Shown: positions 7,801-16,385, numbered from the stretch's first letter. The stretch: 30,922 nt of DNA from a bacterium (GCA_030428695.1 JAUIEM010000060.1:1-30922), one strand, 5' to 3'. Numbers and translations are program-made. The notes: a model not told the origin generated them from the letters alone.

Positions 7801-9351
7801 GTACTTCGCGAGCAGCCGCGCGACCAGCTGGGCGAGCTGGGGGGTCACGCGGTCGTTGTACTCGGCGAGGTCGGGCGGCTCCTTGGCGACGTGCATGTTC
7901 AGGATGGTGCGCGGGTTGCTGCTCATAAAGGGCGGGCGCCCCGCCAGCATGTGGAACAGCATCGCCCCGAAGGAGTACAGGTCGCTCGCCGGCCCGACGC
8001 TCTTGCTGTCGCGGATCTGCTCCGGCGACATGTAGCTCGGCGTGCCCATCACCGTGCCGGTGACGGTCAGGGCGAGGGTCTCCTGGCCGGAGCGGCGGGC
8101 GAGGCCGAAGTCGGCGACCTTGACCGCGCCGTCCTTGCCGAGCAGCACGTTCTCGGGCTTGAGGTCGCGGTGGATCACCCGCGCCGGGCACTCGTGGGCG
8201 GCCTGCAGGCCGAGCAGCACCTTGCGTCCGACCTCGAGGGCGCGCTCGACCTCGATGCGCTTGACCCGCTTGATCAGCGCCTTGAGCGTCTCGCCGTCGA
8301 CGAACTCCAGGGCCATGTAGGTCGGGTTCTCGCGGTGGAAGTCGACGCAGCGGATCACGTGCTCGCTGTCGATCGCCGAGGCCGCCTTCGCCTCGCGCTC
8401 GAAGCGGTCGAGGAAGCTCGCGTCGCGGGCCACCCCCGGCAGGATGACCTTGACCGCCGCATCAGCCCCGGTCTGGGTGTGGCGCGCCTGGTACACCGCC
8501 CCCATGCCGCCTTTGCCGAGCAGTCCCTTGAGGTGCCAGGGCCCGAGCTTGCTGCCGAGCAGGGGGTCCTGGGCCGCGGAGCCCCGGCTCGGCGTGCTCA
8601 GCGGCGCCGGCGGACGCACCGGGCGCGCCTCGCCGAGCACCGGATCGACCACCGCCGTGCCGCTCGGCGGCTGGGTGGTGCTCGCGCTGATCACCCGCGG
8701 CGTGACTGCCTCGCGCTCGATCTGCTCTGGCGGCACGGAGGGCACGGTCGCCTCCCTGCGCAGCGCGCCCGGGGCGACCGTCACCCGCGTCGAGGGGCTG
8801 ATCCCTCCGGAGCCGAGGTCGCCGAGGTCGCCGATGATCGAGAAGGCGTCGGCGCCGGGGTCGTCCGCCCCGCGCTCGAGGGCTCCGCCGCACAGCGGGC
8901 AGGGCAGCGCGAGCTTCGCCGGCGTCGCGCTCGGCACCTGCAGCGGGAACTGCTCGCCGCAGCTCGGCTTGCCGCAGCTGTAGATCGCCTCGGCCCGGCG
9001 GCCGGCGTGGTGCTCGAGCTGGGCGCGGGTCAGGACGCCGTCGGCGAGCAGCTGCCGCAGCACCGACTGGAAGAAGCCCTGCTTGCGGGCCTGCCGGCAG
9101 GCCGCGATCGCCTTGTTGAGGTCGGGCCAGCGCAGCAACCCGGAGGCGACCAGGTTGTCGGCGAGCAGGCGCTCTTCGAGCTTCCACTGGGCGAAGGTGC
9201 GCTTGAACTGGACCTGGGAGAGGAAGCCGCGCTCGACCAGCAGCGCCGAGGGGTCGCGGGACCCCGCCCGCGCCGCGGTGACGGTCTGCTCCCACTGGCC
9301 CCGGGTGATGAAGCCCTTGTCCAGGGCCAGCTCCCCGATGCTCTGCCGCAC
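4819..9351 (-). CDS. Dual Ser/Thr kinase membrane receptor with zinc ribbon and C-terminal FGE/sulfatase-modifying-factor-like domain
   Basis: This is a 1510-residue protein. The chosen start is GTG 9351, with GAGGAG five bases upstream and the protein opening with the typical IGELALDKGFIT helix. An ATG at 9384 lies inside the predicted -10 element and is disfavoured. The N-terminal helical region is followed by a Cys4 zinc-ribbon-like motif at about 125-155 (CGKPSC, CPLC). Kinase domain 1 (about 290-560; LGKGGMGAVY, HRDLKPEN at 394, DFG) and kinase domain 2 (about 575-840; LGRGGVGIVY, HRDVKPEN at 689, DFG) both keep the key residues. A transmembrane helix (about 868-889) is followed by a long helical, partly coiled-coil stretch. 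The FGE-like domain (about 1272-1510) has GNAFEWTRDW and VRGGSF. The two FGE active-site cysteines after GGS are absent, so this domain probably binds a ligand rather than making formylglycine. It heads an operon with the caspase-like lipoprotein gene. Confidence 0.92.
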   Translation of the reverse strand: MRQSIGELALDKGFITRGQWEQTVTAARAGSRDPSALLVERGFLSQVQFKRTFAQWKLEERLLADNLVASGLLRWPDLNKAIAACRQARKQGFFQSVLRQLLADGVLTRAQLEHHAGRRAEAIYSCGKPSCGEQFPLQVPSATPAKLALPCPLCGGALERGADDPGADAFSIIGDLGDLGSGGISPSTRVTVAPGALRREATVPSVPPEQIEREAVTPRVISASTTQPPSGTAVVDPVLGEARPVRPPAPLSTPSRGSAAQDPLLGSKLGPWHLKGLLGKGGMGAVYQARHTQTGADAAVKVILPGVARDASFLDRFEREAKAASAIDSEHVIRCVDFHRENPTYMALEFVDGETLKALIKRVKRIEVERALEVGRKVLLGLQAAHECPARVIHRDLKPENVLLGKDGAVKVADFGLARRSGQETLALTVTGTVMGTPSYMSPEQIRDSKSVGPASDLYSFGAMLFHMLAGRPPFMSSNPRTILNMHVAKEPPDLAEYNDRVTPQLAQLVARLLAKYPHERYPSARACVEALDALQQGGTLIVQGGMQASPHHTVELKRGDWVGKWRIQRELGRGGVGIVYEAYGERGNVAMKVLASHTLSDVTHLMRFHQEWKAASQVKSPHVVEVYEWSKAEVQNATLHFLVMELVSGKSLADRVVEEGLLDVDVASDLIRQAALGLKAAHQQGIVHRDVKPENILIATDSGETSIDITDSGNVKVADFGLARFYEKQSELTAEQVIGSPYYMSPEQGAGEPIDPRSDVYSLGATFYYALTGARPFTGDSPQAVIYQHGHVLPKPPNERNGEIPKGLSLIVEKMLLKKKEDRFQTIDEFLQALDGFSDGSLKVLELQREVKAGRKPFEPRKKSRTPLLIGVLLLLVAVLVGALIWAPRAGADKRAEWDTGFAALVEAVDAERPAFAAAALDASTLKGLRDRLTRLDPLAEELGSDEERATFAALEAELEGWQQELTRRAAARSLAEEGMRVAGQDYEASYDKLYRAISAGIEDSLYLATLALQKRRIEQLKAEWQRVRGVVARMREDIDPDVGDTLRVFRERVRTLYPSLSATVNDTLVWVLEELSSEENQAEVEARAQLAVADGLREAGNESYVGLYDAYLSIYEQFEATRAGNTAKGQAREVLERRAADAMRALDALDAVGSQAATAFTEEQPEHYDAAIDALARLPAVFGPVSDPTSGRQLEPTEAWLAGERVRGRLRERRAEQARYLAERAERSLALRRVGLARTSLEAARAFEEPALAERLDAVAKGIDSLEMLKEGMVLIEGVTAFSLGADASDLPLASPIHTVAVESFRIDPNETQVQAYRTFLDELRALPAGSDHRERGLCHPDEPEGYDHTPHGWQDQTAHPRRPVVGVSWYDAYAYARWAGKSLPSEAQWELAARGAEGRPFPWGDAAYETRCHYAKAEPAEVGSYPNGATPQGVLDLAGNAFEWTRDWYDAYPGGEPRPEHGQEARVVRGGSFQSFIEQQLRSANRAYFPPGDKNPQVGFRCVAEQP

Positions 9352-9382
9352 GCTCGCTCCTCGGTCCTTCCCCGTGCCGTCC

Positions 9383-9411
9383 ATTGTGTACCAACCCGCT
9401 GCCGCTGGCAA
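9383..9411 (-). promoter_or_regulatory. Putative sigma70-like promoter for the dual-kinase/caspase-like operon
   Basis: On the minus strand a TTGCCA (9411-9406) is followed by 17 bases and then CACAAT (9388-9383). Transcription would begin near 9376, giving a leader of about 25 bases with a GAGGAG site before GTG 9351. TACACA, two bases upstream of CACAAT, is an alternative -10. The call rests on hexamer match and spacing only. Confidence 0.4.
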
Positions 9412-9544
9412 GCGCGGCCCGCGTGCGGGCTGGGTGGGTTGGCGATCCGCAGCGCGGGCCGCGTCGGCAGGCGAAGGTCTGCCTTTTCCGAATGGCGGCG
9501 GTTATGCTCCCGTCATCCGCCCGACTCCAGCAAGGACTTTCCGC

Positions 9545-12500
9545 ATGCCACGCATCCTCGCCCTCCTGCTCGTCGTGACCACGGCCCATGCCTACGTGAT
9601 CCACAACGAGACCCGCCGCACGGTGACCATCGTCGTCGGCGACTTCGACCCGGTCGCCTGCGCTCCGGGAGAGAACGTCAGCCGCAGCTGGGAGGGCTTC
9701 GCGGACAGCCGCGACGAACGCCTGCGGGTCCGCATCACCTGCGACAGTTTCCAGTCCGACGTCACGCTCTACGCCAACGGTTGGATCGACATCACCGAGG
9801 TCGTCGAGGCGGAGGGGATGCCGGCGCAGCTCGCGGTGCATTCCTACTTCCGCCCCGACACCTCCGCCGACCGGGTCCTGATGGTCGACAGCGACGCGCG
9901 TCTGAGCGTCCCCGAGGCGCGCCAGGTGGCCTTCCTCATCACCGGCGACACCCAGTACAACCAGCACGATCGGAGCAACCAGGAAGTCCGCAAGTACCTC
10001 AGCGACGCGACCGTCCGCGAGCTGCGCGACCGCTTCGACAGCGACCCGAACATCCGCGGCATTCTGGTCGCCGGCGACCTGACGCAGTTCGCCGTCGAGT
10101 CGGAATTCGAGGAGTATACCGAGGCGATCGGCAACCATTCCGAGCACTTCTACGAGGGCCTGGGGAATCACGACTTCGACCCGAAGAGCTTCGAGCTCAA
10201 CGCCGACGTGCACGACGAGCTGCAGCGCTACATCGTGCGCAAGCGCCGCGGCACGTTGCTGCGGGAGCAGTGGGACATCCACTATTCCTGGGACTGGCAC
10301 GACGTGCACTTCGTGCAGCTCAACCTCGCCCCTTTCGACGGCGACCTCGCCACCAGCCGCTACGAGGAGGGCCGCGATGCGCTGACCTTCCTGCAGCTCG
10401 ACCTCGAGCGCCACGTCGGAAGCTCGGGTCGCCCGGTCGTGCTGATCTCCCACGTGGGACCGAACGACAGCCGTGTTCCGTACTGGGGGCCGACCCAGGC
10501 AGAGGCCGACCGCCGGATCGTCGAGGTCTGGAACGCCCTGCGCACGTACAACGTCGTCGGCTGGTTCTACGGGCACATCCACAACCGGACCACGGGGTGG
10601 GCTGGTCCCTTCGAGCGCAGCGATGCCGACGCGGACACCGCGATCGCCCGGACGCGCCCGGACGGGCGCACGGCGATCGCGACCTTCGTCACCGGCGGGG
10701 CGTGCAACGGCGACGACGACCATGACGGCAGCGGGACGAACTATTTCCTGTCCTGCACGATCGACGATGAGCTCCTGACGGTCACCCGTCACAGTGTCGA
10801 CTGGACGGGCTGGACCAACGACGACTTCTGGGACTCCGACGACTTCCACTTCCGGCACGTCGTCGACGAGCCGGGAGACCCCCGTTGGCCGCGCGTTGAC
10901 CGCGGGACCCGGCACGTCGAGCTGTTCCCCGACCGCTTCGGTCTCGGCATCGAGGACGACGTCTTCGGGCCCCACACCTACACACACAGCGAGCCGCGTT
11001 GGGTGTACAGCGATGGTCCGGTCGCCGATCTCCGCTACGGCGATGACGTGGTCTACAGTCCGCCGCTCGGCGAGAACGGCCGTGCCTGGTTCGAGCTGAC
11101 CGTCCAGGGGCCGAAGACCCTGGGCTTCGCCTGGAAGCTCGACGCGGCCCACGGAGATGTGCTGCACCTGCGCGACAACGGTGTCAGCGTGCGCTCCCTG
11201 ACCGGCAAGGTCGCGGGCTTCCCCTCGGTCCGCTACGAGGTGCCCGCCGGAACGCACCGTCTGCGCTGGTCCTACGAGAAGGACGGGCGCTTCAGCGAGG
11301 GTCTGGACCGCGCCTGGGTCGACCGCATCGTCCTGATCGGGGACGTGCTCGGCGCCGCCCTCGATCAGCCCGCCCTGTCCTTCAACCCGGTCCCGTCGGG
11401 CTCGGCGGCGCCCTGGGATAAGGTCGCCCTGGCCGGGCGCAGCGGCGGCTTCGCGGCGCGCAGTGGGAAGATCGGGGACCGCCAGAAGTCGTCGATCGTC
11501 GCCGAGCTGCCGGGCCCGGCGCTGCTCGCGTTCGACTGGAAGGTCAGCAGCGAGCCCGAGCGCGACGAGCTGTACTTTGCCCTGAACACGATGGTCCGCG
11601 AGAAGCTCTCCGGGGAGTCGGGCTGGCAGACGGTTCGTGCCGTCATGCCCCGTGCCTCCAACCCCGTGTTGTGGACCTACCAGAAGGACGGCTCCGGGCA
11701 GGCGGGAGACGACGCGGCCTGGATCGACAACGTCCGCATCACGCCGATCGCGGGCACCGCCGCCGAGGGCCTCGACCTGCCCCCGGGGATCGAGCCCGGC
11801 TTCGAGGGCGAGGGCCTGTGGTACGGCGCCCTCGAGGGGGCCGACGGCGACGCCGCCAGCGTCGCACCGCTGACGGGTTCCAAGACCGCGACGCTGACCG
11901 TCCCCCTCGTCGGCCCGGGCGTCGTGCGCTGGCGCTGGCGCTGCGACGGCGGGGAGGGTCCCGGGGGCGCAGATCAGCTCCACGCCAGCCTGCGCCTGGA
12001 GATTTCCAACAACCCCTTCGGCGGCGAGGTGTTGCTCGCCTCCGTCGAAGGGCAGACGGGTTGGGAGGAGCTGCACCGCGAGATCCCCGCGGGCAACTTC
12101 GTGCTCGCCTTCGCCTTCTACAAGCGCCCCGGCACGACCGGGGGCCAGGGCACCGCCTTCCTCGACGGCTTCTCCTTCGTGCCCGGCGCGCAGGTTCCGG
12201 GCGTCGAGCCGGTCACGGCGGGCCTCGACTGCCCCCGGGACATCTTCGTCACCGGCGGCGCGGGCGCCTGGTACGGGCAGAAGGACGACAGCCACGGCGG
12301 CCGCGACAGCGCGACGCACCTGCGCATCGGCGACGCGGAGAGCACCTGGATCCAGACCGTGCTCGAGGGGCCGCGCGTGGTCGAGTTCTCCTGGAAGATC
12401 TCCTCGCAGGTCGGCAGGGACTACGGACGCTTCCACCTCGACGGCGTGCAGCAGCTCGAGACGAGCGGCATCCGGCCCTGGTCGCGGCACCGCATCGAGC

Positions 12501-13381
12501 TGCCTGCGGGCCTGCACACCCTGCGCTGGTCCTACACCAAGGATCGGCGCCTCGATGCCGGCGAGGACCGCCTGTGGCTCGACGGCATCGCGATCCACCG
12601 CGCGGACTTTGGGGTCGACGCCATCAAACCCGACGTCGGGGGAACCCGGGTGCGGGTGCTCGGCGACACCTTCGTCGACGCGGTCGGCCAGACCCGGGGC
12701 CGGGCCGGGTACATCCTCGAGGCCCGCGCCGACGGCGGGGACTGGGAGCTCGTCGCCGATCACATCGTCGTCAACCACCGCGGCGTCGGCATCGTCAAGC
12801 ACGCCCACGCCGAAGACGCGGCCCCGGCGGAGTACCGTCTGCGCTGGGAGCCGGAGCGCCGGGTGCCGCTGCGGAACGCGGGCTTCGAAGAGCAGGCCGT
12901 CGCCGACCGCAGCTTCTCCTACCGCGTGCCGGGCTGGAAGGAAGACGCCGCCCGGTCATCCTTCACCGAGAACATACGCGGCGCCTTCGCGCCCGAGGGC
13001 GAGAACGACCTCGGCCTCGCCAACGGGGTCGGCCTCGGCCTGCTCAGTCCGATGACCGATCTGCGCGGCCGCCTGACCCTCGACGTCGCGGTCGGGCACC
13101 GGCCCGGCCACACGGTGGGCGGCAACAGCTCGCAGTACGGCTTCTCCGACCGCGCGGCCGGCGGCTTCCTGTTCGCCCATCCCCACCACGACTGGTGGTT
13201 CCACGGCAAGAGCTTCGTCGACGCCTCCGAGCAGGAAGCCGGCACCTGGGTCGAGGCTCCCGCCCTGACCCAGGACATCCGCGGCCCCGAGCTCTTCCAC
13301 CAGGAGGGCGTGTTCCTGCGCGCGGGCGGCAAAGGCCGCGCGCACTTCGACGACGTGCGGCTGTGGCTGGAGCCGTGGTAA
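9545..13381 (+). CDS. Secreted calcineurin-like metallophosphoesterase with repeated beta-sandwich modules
   Basis: The protein is 1278 residues long. The ATG at 9545 has AAGGA eight bases upstream and begins a short signal peptide (RILALLLVVTTAHA), so it is exported. The phosphoesterase domain spans about 125-400 with the family's metal-binding motifs: GDTQ (134-137), GDLTQ (about 178), GNHD (207-210), SHVG (about 302) and GHIH (343-346). Behind it are four related beta-rich modules at about 483-601, 609-737, 742-882 and 894-1022. Three share a W(S/T)YxKD motif followed by a Trp-aliphatic-Asp motif (AWVD, AWID, LWLD). A final module (about 1109-1278) begins NAGFEEQ, as in carbohydrate-binding-type sandwiches. 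An unknown domain of about 100 residues sits between the signal peptide and the catalytic domain. The substrate cannot be told. The gene is divergent from the kinase operon across a 193-base gap that contains a TATGCT (-10-like) at 9503-9508. Confidence 0.88.
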   Translation: MPRILALLLVVTTAHAYVIHNETRRTVTIVVGDFDPVACAPGENVSRSWEGFADSRDERLRVRITCDSFQSDVTLYANGWIDITEVVEAEGMPAQLAVHSYFRPDTSADRVLMVDSDARLSVPEARQVAFLITGDTQYNQHDRSNQEVRKYLSDATVRELRDRFDSDPNIRGILVAGDLTQFAVESEFEEYTEAIGNHSEHFYEGLGNHDFDPKSFELNADVHDELQRYIVRKRRGTLLREQWDIHYSWDWHDVHFVQLNLAPFDGDLATSRYEEGRDALTFLQLDLERHVGSSGRPVVLISHVGPNDSRVPYWGPTQAEADRRIVEVWNALRTYNVVGWFYGHIHNRTTGWAGPFERSDADADTAIARTRPDGRTAIATFVTGGACNGDDDHDGSGTNYFLSCTIDDELLTVTRHSVDWTGWTNDDFWDSDDFHFRHVVDEPGDPRWPRVDRGTRHVELFPDRFGLGIEDDVFGPHTYTHSEPRWVYSDGPVADLRYGDDVVYSPPLGENGRAWFELTVQGPKTLGFAWKLDAAHGDVLHLRDNGVSVRSLTGKVAGFPSVRYEVPAGTHRLRWSYEKDGRFSEGLDRAWVDRIVLIGDVLGAALDQPALSFNPVPSGSAAPWDKVALAGRSGGFAARSGKIGDRQKSSIVAELPGPALLAFDWKVSSEPERDELYFALNTMVREKLSGESGWQTVRAVMPRASNPVLWTYQKDGSGQAGDDAAWIDNVRITPIAGTAAEGLDLPPGIEPGFEGEGLWYGALEGADGDAASVAPLTGSKTATLTVPLVGPGVVRWRWRCDGGEGPGGADQLHASLRLEISNNPFGGEVLLASVEGQTGWEELHREIPAGNFVLAFAFYKRPGTTGGQGTAFLDGFSFVPGAQVPGVEPVTAGLDCPRDIFVTGGAGAWYGQKDDSHGGRDSATHLRIGDAESTWIQTVLEGPRVVEFSWKISSQVGRDYGRFHLDGVQQLETSGIRPWSRHRIELPAGLHTLRWSYTKDRRLDAGEDRLWLDGIAIHRADFGVDAIKPDVGGTRVRVLGDTFVDAVGQTRGRAGYILEARADGGDWELVADHIVVNHRGVGIVKHAHAEDAAPAEYRLRWEPERRVPLRNAGFEEQAVADRSFSYRVPGWKEDAARSSFTENIRGAFAPEGENDLGLANGVGLGLLSPMTDLRGRLTLDVAVGHRPGHTVGGNSSQYGFSDRAAGGFLFAHPHHDWWFHGKSFVDASEQEAGTWVEAPALTQDIRGPELFHQEGVFLRAGGKGRAHFDDVRLWLEPW

Positions 13382-13386
13382 GGCGG

Positions 13387-13411
13387 GGTGGCGCGGCTGC
13401 CTGGCGCTACC
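13387..13411. terminator. Hairpin in the convergent gap, possible bidirectional terminator
   Basis: GGTGGCGC (13387-13394) can pair with GCGCTACC (13404-13411) around a nine-base loop, with one G-U pair. It lies between two convergent genes and overlaps the stop codon of the minus-strand one. There is no T-run, so intrinsic termination is uncertain. Confidence 0.3.
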
Positions 13412-13961
13412 GACCCGGTTCCTCCGCCCAGACCTCCGGCCGGACGACGGGAAAGGCGACCGCGACCTCCAGACGGAAGCTCGTCGTGTCCACTGTGAGC
13501 TCCCGCTGCACCGCGATCACGACGGACGGGCCCCGCGGCTCCTGGACGACCCCGTAGCCCTTGATGCGCGGATCCTCAGCCAAACTGTAGCTCCGCAGTC
13601 CGGTGTCGATCACCGCGAGGCGGCGCTCGCTGAGGTTGCCGGCCGCATCGCGGGGCAGATCGGCGACCAGCGCCCCACGGATCGCGGGATCGCCGGCGAA
13701 CATCGCGCGCAGGGCCGCGCTGTTGACGTCGTGGCGGACGGTGTTGGAGATCAGGCCCGACGCCACGCCCTGCTCGAGTCGGTCGAGGTACTGCTCGATC
13801 GCTGGGACCTTCCCGGCCAGGAAGAGCTCCCTGTCGTGCCTCCGGTCGCCGGCTTCGACGCGCTCGGCCTCCTGGCGGTGGAGGAAGCCGGCAACGGCCA
13901 GTCCTCCGACGACCAACAGGGCGAGGACCAGGACCGACAGGATCCATCGGGTCACATCCAT
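13407..13961 (-). CDS. Membrane-anchored protein of unknown function
   Basis: This is a 184-residue protein starting at ATG 13961, with GGAG nine bases upstream. Residues about 6-26 form one hydrophobic segment (ILSVLVLALLVVGGLAVAGF), either an uncleaved anchor or a signal sequence. The remaining 155 residues are soluble and mixed helix/strand, with short motifs (AIRGALVADL, GPSVVIAVQREL) that recall extracytoplasmic sensor domains of the Cache type. That resemblance is weak and is offered only as a guess. No catalytic motif is visible. The gene is convergent with the phosphoesterase gene (25 bases apart) and divergent from the SLC12 transporter gene. It is preferred over overlapping plus-strand frames because it has an ordinary amino-acid composition and a credible start. 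Confidence 0.7.
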   Translation of the reverse strand: MDVTRWILSVLVLALLVVGGLAVAGFLHRQEAERVEAGDRRHDRELFLAGKVPAIEQYLDRLEQGVASGLISNTVRHDVNSAALRAMFAGDPAIRGALVADLPRDAAGNLSERRLAVIDTGLRSYSLAEDPRIKGYGVVQEPRGPSVVIAVQRELTVDTTSFRLEVAVAFPVVRPEVWAEEPGR

Positions 13962-14194
13962 GGGAGGGCTCTCCGTGCTGCCAGCGATCGTGCCCCCGGG
14001 GACGGGATCGCCGGGTGGTCGGGTCGACGAGAGGACCCGGCGCTCCGCGGGCCTGTCCGTGGAGCAGAGATCCGCGCGGGAGGGAACAGGCTTTTTGCGG
14101 GAAGGCCCCGCCAGACCGGCTACACTGGGGTCTCTGCGAGAATCACACGCCAGCGCCTGGGAGCGCAGCGCCCGGGCCTCTCCGGAGAGGAAGC

Positions 14195-16381
14195 ATGGCC
14201 GGCAAGAAGCAGGGCTTCGGAACCTTCGGCGGGGTCTTCACGCCGTGCACGTTGACGATCCTCGGCGTGATCATGTTCCTGCGCTTCGGCCAGGTGGTCG
14301 GCAACGCGGGGGTCGTGTACGCCCTGCTCATCGTGCTCGCGAGCAAGGTGATCACCGGCCTGACCAGCCTCTCCCTGGCCGCGATCGCGACCAACACGCG
14401 GGTCAAGGGCGGCGGGGCCTACTACCTGATCAGCCGCAGCCTCGGGGTCGAGTTCGGCGGCGCGATCGGGATCGTCTTCTTCCTCGCCCAGGCGATCTCG
14501 ATCGCGATGTACGTGATCGGCTTCACCGAGGCGCTGGTCGCGACCTTCCCGACCTTCGCCGACCACTTCACCGGCGTCGCGACCTTCTTCAACCTGCTGA
14601 CCTTCATCTGCGTCTACATCGGCGCCGGCTGGACGATCAAGGTGCAGTACGGCATCCTCGCGGTGCTCGCGGCTGCCCTGGTGTCCTTCTACGGCGGGGC
14701 GGCGCTGGCCTTCGATCCCGGCCTGCTCGCCGAGAACCTAGGCGCGGGCTTCGCCGAGGGCGAGAGCTTCTTCAGCATGTTCGCGCTGTTCTTCCCGGCC
14801 GTCACCGGCATCATGGCGGGCGCGAACATGTCCGGCGACCTCGCCCGCCCCTCCCGTTCCATCCCCCGCGGCACCTTGCTGGCCGTCGTGGTCACCGGCG
14901 TGATCTACCTCTCCCAGGCCGCCCTGCTCGGCGCCGTGCGCCCGCGCGGTGAGCTGATCGGCGACAGCATGATCATCGAGAAGATCGCGGCCTGGCCGCT
15001 GCTGATCACCGCCGGCGTCTTCGCCGCCACCCTGTCCTCGGCCCTCGGCTCGATGATGGGGGCGCCGCGCATCCTGCAGGCCTTCGCCCGCGACGAGGTC
15101 TTCCCCTCGCTCGCCTTCTTCGGCCAGGGCAGCGGGAAGAGCGACGAGCCGCGGCGGGCGACCGTACTGAGCTTCGTGATCGCGCAGGTCTGTATCCTGC
15201 TCGGGGACCTCAACGCGATCGCCCCGATCATCACGATGTTCTTCATGATCACCTACGGCCTGCTCAACCTCGCGACCTTCTACGAGGCCTTCACGCGCAA
15301 CCCGAGCTACCGGCCGACCTTCCGCTACTGCCACTGGTCGACGGCGCTGCTCGGGGCGCTCGGCTGCCTGGCGGTGATGTTCCTGGTCAACTGGCTGTGG
15401 GCGCTGGTCGCGATCCTGCTGATCGCCGGCCTGCACCGCTACATCAGCTGGCGGGAGATCGAGTCGCGCTGGGGCGATCTGCAGAGCGGGGTCGCCTTCG
15501 AGCGCGCGCGGAAGAGCCTGCTGCGGCTCGAGCAGCAGGCCTACCATCCGAAGAACTGGCGGCCGGTGCTCCTCGCCCTGTCCGGCGTCGCCTGGAACCG
15601 GCCCCAGCTCGCGATCTACGGGCACTGGCTGACGGCGGGCCGCGGCATCCTCTCTCTCGGCCATGTGGTCAGCGGCGAGGCCGCCACCCACGCCGAGCGC
15701 AAGAGCCGCTTCGAGGCGGCGCTGCGGAAGTTCATCGCCAGCCAGCGGCTCGAGGCCTTCCCCGCGACCGTCGTCGCCGCGGACCGCGCCGCCGGCATCG
15801 AGGCGCTGGTGCAGTGCTACGGGATCGGCGGTCTGCGGCCGAACACCGTCCTCCTCGGCTGGCCGAGCCAGGACGACCGGGCGGAGGTCTTCGGCGCGAC
15901 CCTGCGCCTGATCCAGCGTCTCGAGCGCAGCCTCGTGGTGGTGCGTGCGGGCCCCGCCCCCGAGGGCTCGGCCTGGGAGGTGCCCGAGGGCACGATCGAC
16001 GTGTGGTGGCGGGGGATGGCGAACGGCGCGCTGATGCTGCTGCTCGCGCACCTGCTGCACCAGAACCCGCGCTGGCGGAACAACCGCCTGCGGCTGTTGC
16101 GGGTCGTCAACCAGGAGGCCGGCCTCGAGGAGGTCAGGAAGCACCTGGTCGAGCTGGCCAGCGCCTCGCGCATCCACGCCGAGCCGGTCGTCGTCGCCGC
16201 GCCCGAGGTGCTGCCGGCGATCCACCAGGAGTCCGCGCACGCGGCCGTCGTGCTGTTCGGCTTCGAGCCGCCCGCCGAGGGCGACGAGGAGGCGAGCTTC
16301 GCGCGCCTGACCGCGCTGGCGGGGAGCCTGCCGCGGGTGCTGTTCGTCAAGAGCGCGGGGGGCATGGCGCTGGAGTCGTAG
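14195..16381 (+). CDS. SLC12-type (Na-K-Cl family) cation-chloride cotransporter
   Basis: The protein is 728 residues long. The ATG at 14195 is preceded by GGAGAGG at a good distance. The membrane part (about 1-450, roughly 12 helices) carries the family signatures: FGGVFTPCTLTILGVIMFLR in the first helix, then KGGGAYYLISRSLG (about 70-84), FGGAIGIVFFLAQAISIAMY and GIMAGANMSGDL in the sixth-helix region. These match eukaryotic and bacterial SLC12/APC-superfamily transporters that couple chloride to Na+ and/or K+. The C-terminal 250 or so residues are soluble, as in the family. Which cations are moved cannot be read from the sequence. A TACACT element at 14121-14126 could be the -10 box, but no matching -35 is visible. 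The gene ends four bases from the convergent Nfu gene. Confidence 0.93.
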   Translation: MAGKKQGFGTFGGVFTPCTLTILGVIMFLRFGQVVGNAGVVYALLIVLASKVITGLTSLSLAAIATNTRVKGGGAYYLISRSLGVEFGGAIGIVFFLAQAISIAMYVIGFTEALVATFPTFADHFTGVATFFNLLTFICVYIGAGWTIKVQYGILAVLAAALVSFYGGAALAFDPGLLAENLGAGFAEGESFFSMFALFFPAVTGIMAGANMSGDLARPSRSIPRGTLLAVVVTGVIYLSQAALLGAVRPRGELIGDSMIIEKIAAWPLLITAGVFAATLSSALGSMMGAPRILQAFARDEVFPSLAFFGQGSGKSDEPRRATVLSFVIAQVCILLGDLNAIAPIITMFFMITYGLLNLATFYEAFTRNPSYRPTFRYCHWSTALLGALGCLAVMFLVNWLWALVAILLIAGLHRYISWREIESRWGDLQSGVAFERARKSLLRLEQQAYHPKNWRPVLLALSGVAWNRPQLAIYGHWLTAGRGILSLGHVVSGEAATHAERKSRFEAALRKFIASQRLEAFPATVVAADRAAGIEALVQCYGIGGLRPNTVLLGWPSQDDRAEVFGATLRLIQRLERSLVVVRAGPAPEGSAWEVPEGTIDVWWRGMANGALMLLLAHLLHQNPRWRNNRLRLLRVVNQEAGLEEVRKHLVELASASRIHAEPVVVAAPEVLPAIHQESAHAAVVLFGFEPPAEGDEEASFARLTALAGSLPRVLFVKSAGGMALES

Positions 16382-16385
16382 CGCC

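Noticed and set aside
9382..9384. ATG at 9384 as the start of the dual-kinase gene
   Set aside because: It lies in the predicted -10 element and has no Shine-Dalgarno, whereas GTG 9351 has GAGGAG and starts at the conserved N-terminal motif.
4960..10725. A 1921-codon plus-strand open frame opposite the kinase operon
   Set aside because: It is a mirror of the minus-strand coding frames in GC-rich DNA: low-complexity Arg/Gly/Ala/Leu/Val composition, no domain, and it runs from the kinase gene across the promoter region into the phosphoesterase gene in the wrong frame.
8462..12808. A 1448-codon minus-strand open frame opposite the phosphoesterase gene
   Set aside because: Its Asp/Val/Gly/Ala-rich, motif-free sequence is the complement of the real plus-strand gene, and it overlaps the dual-kinase gene in another frame.
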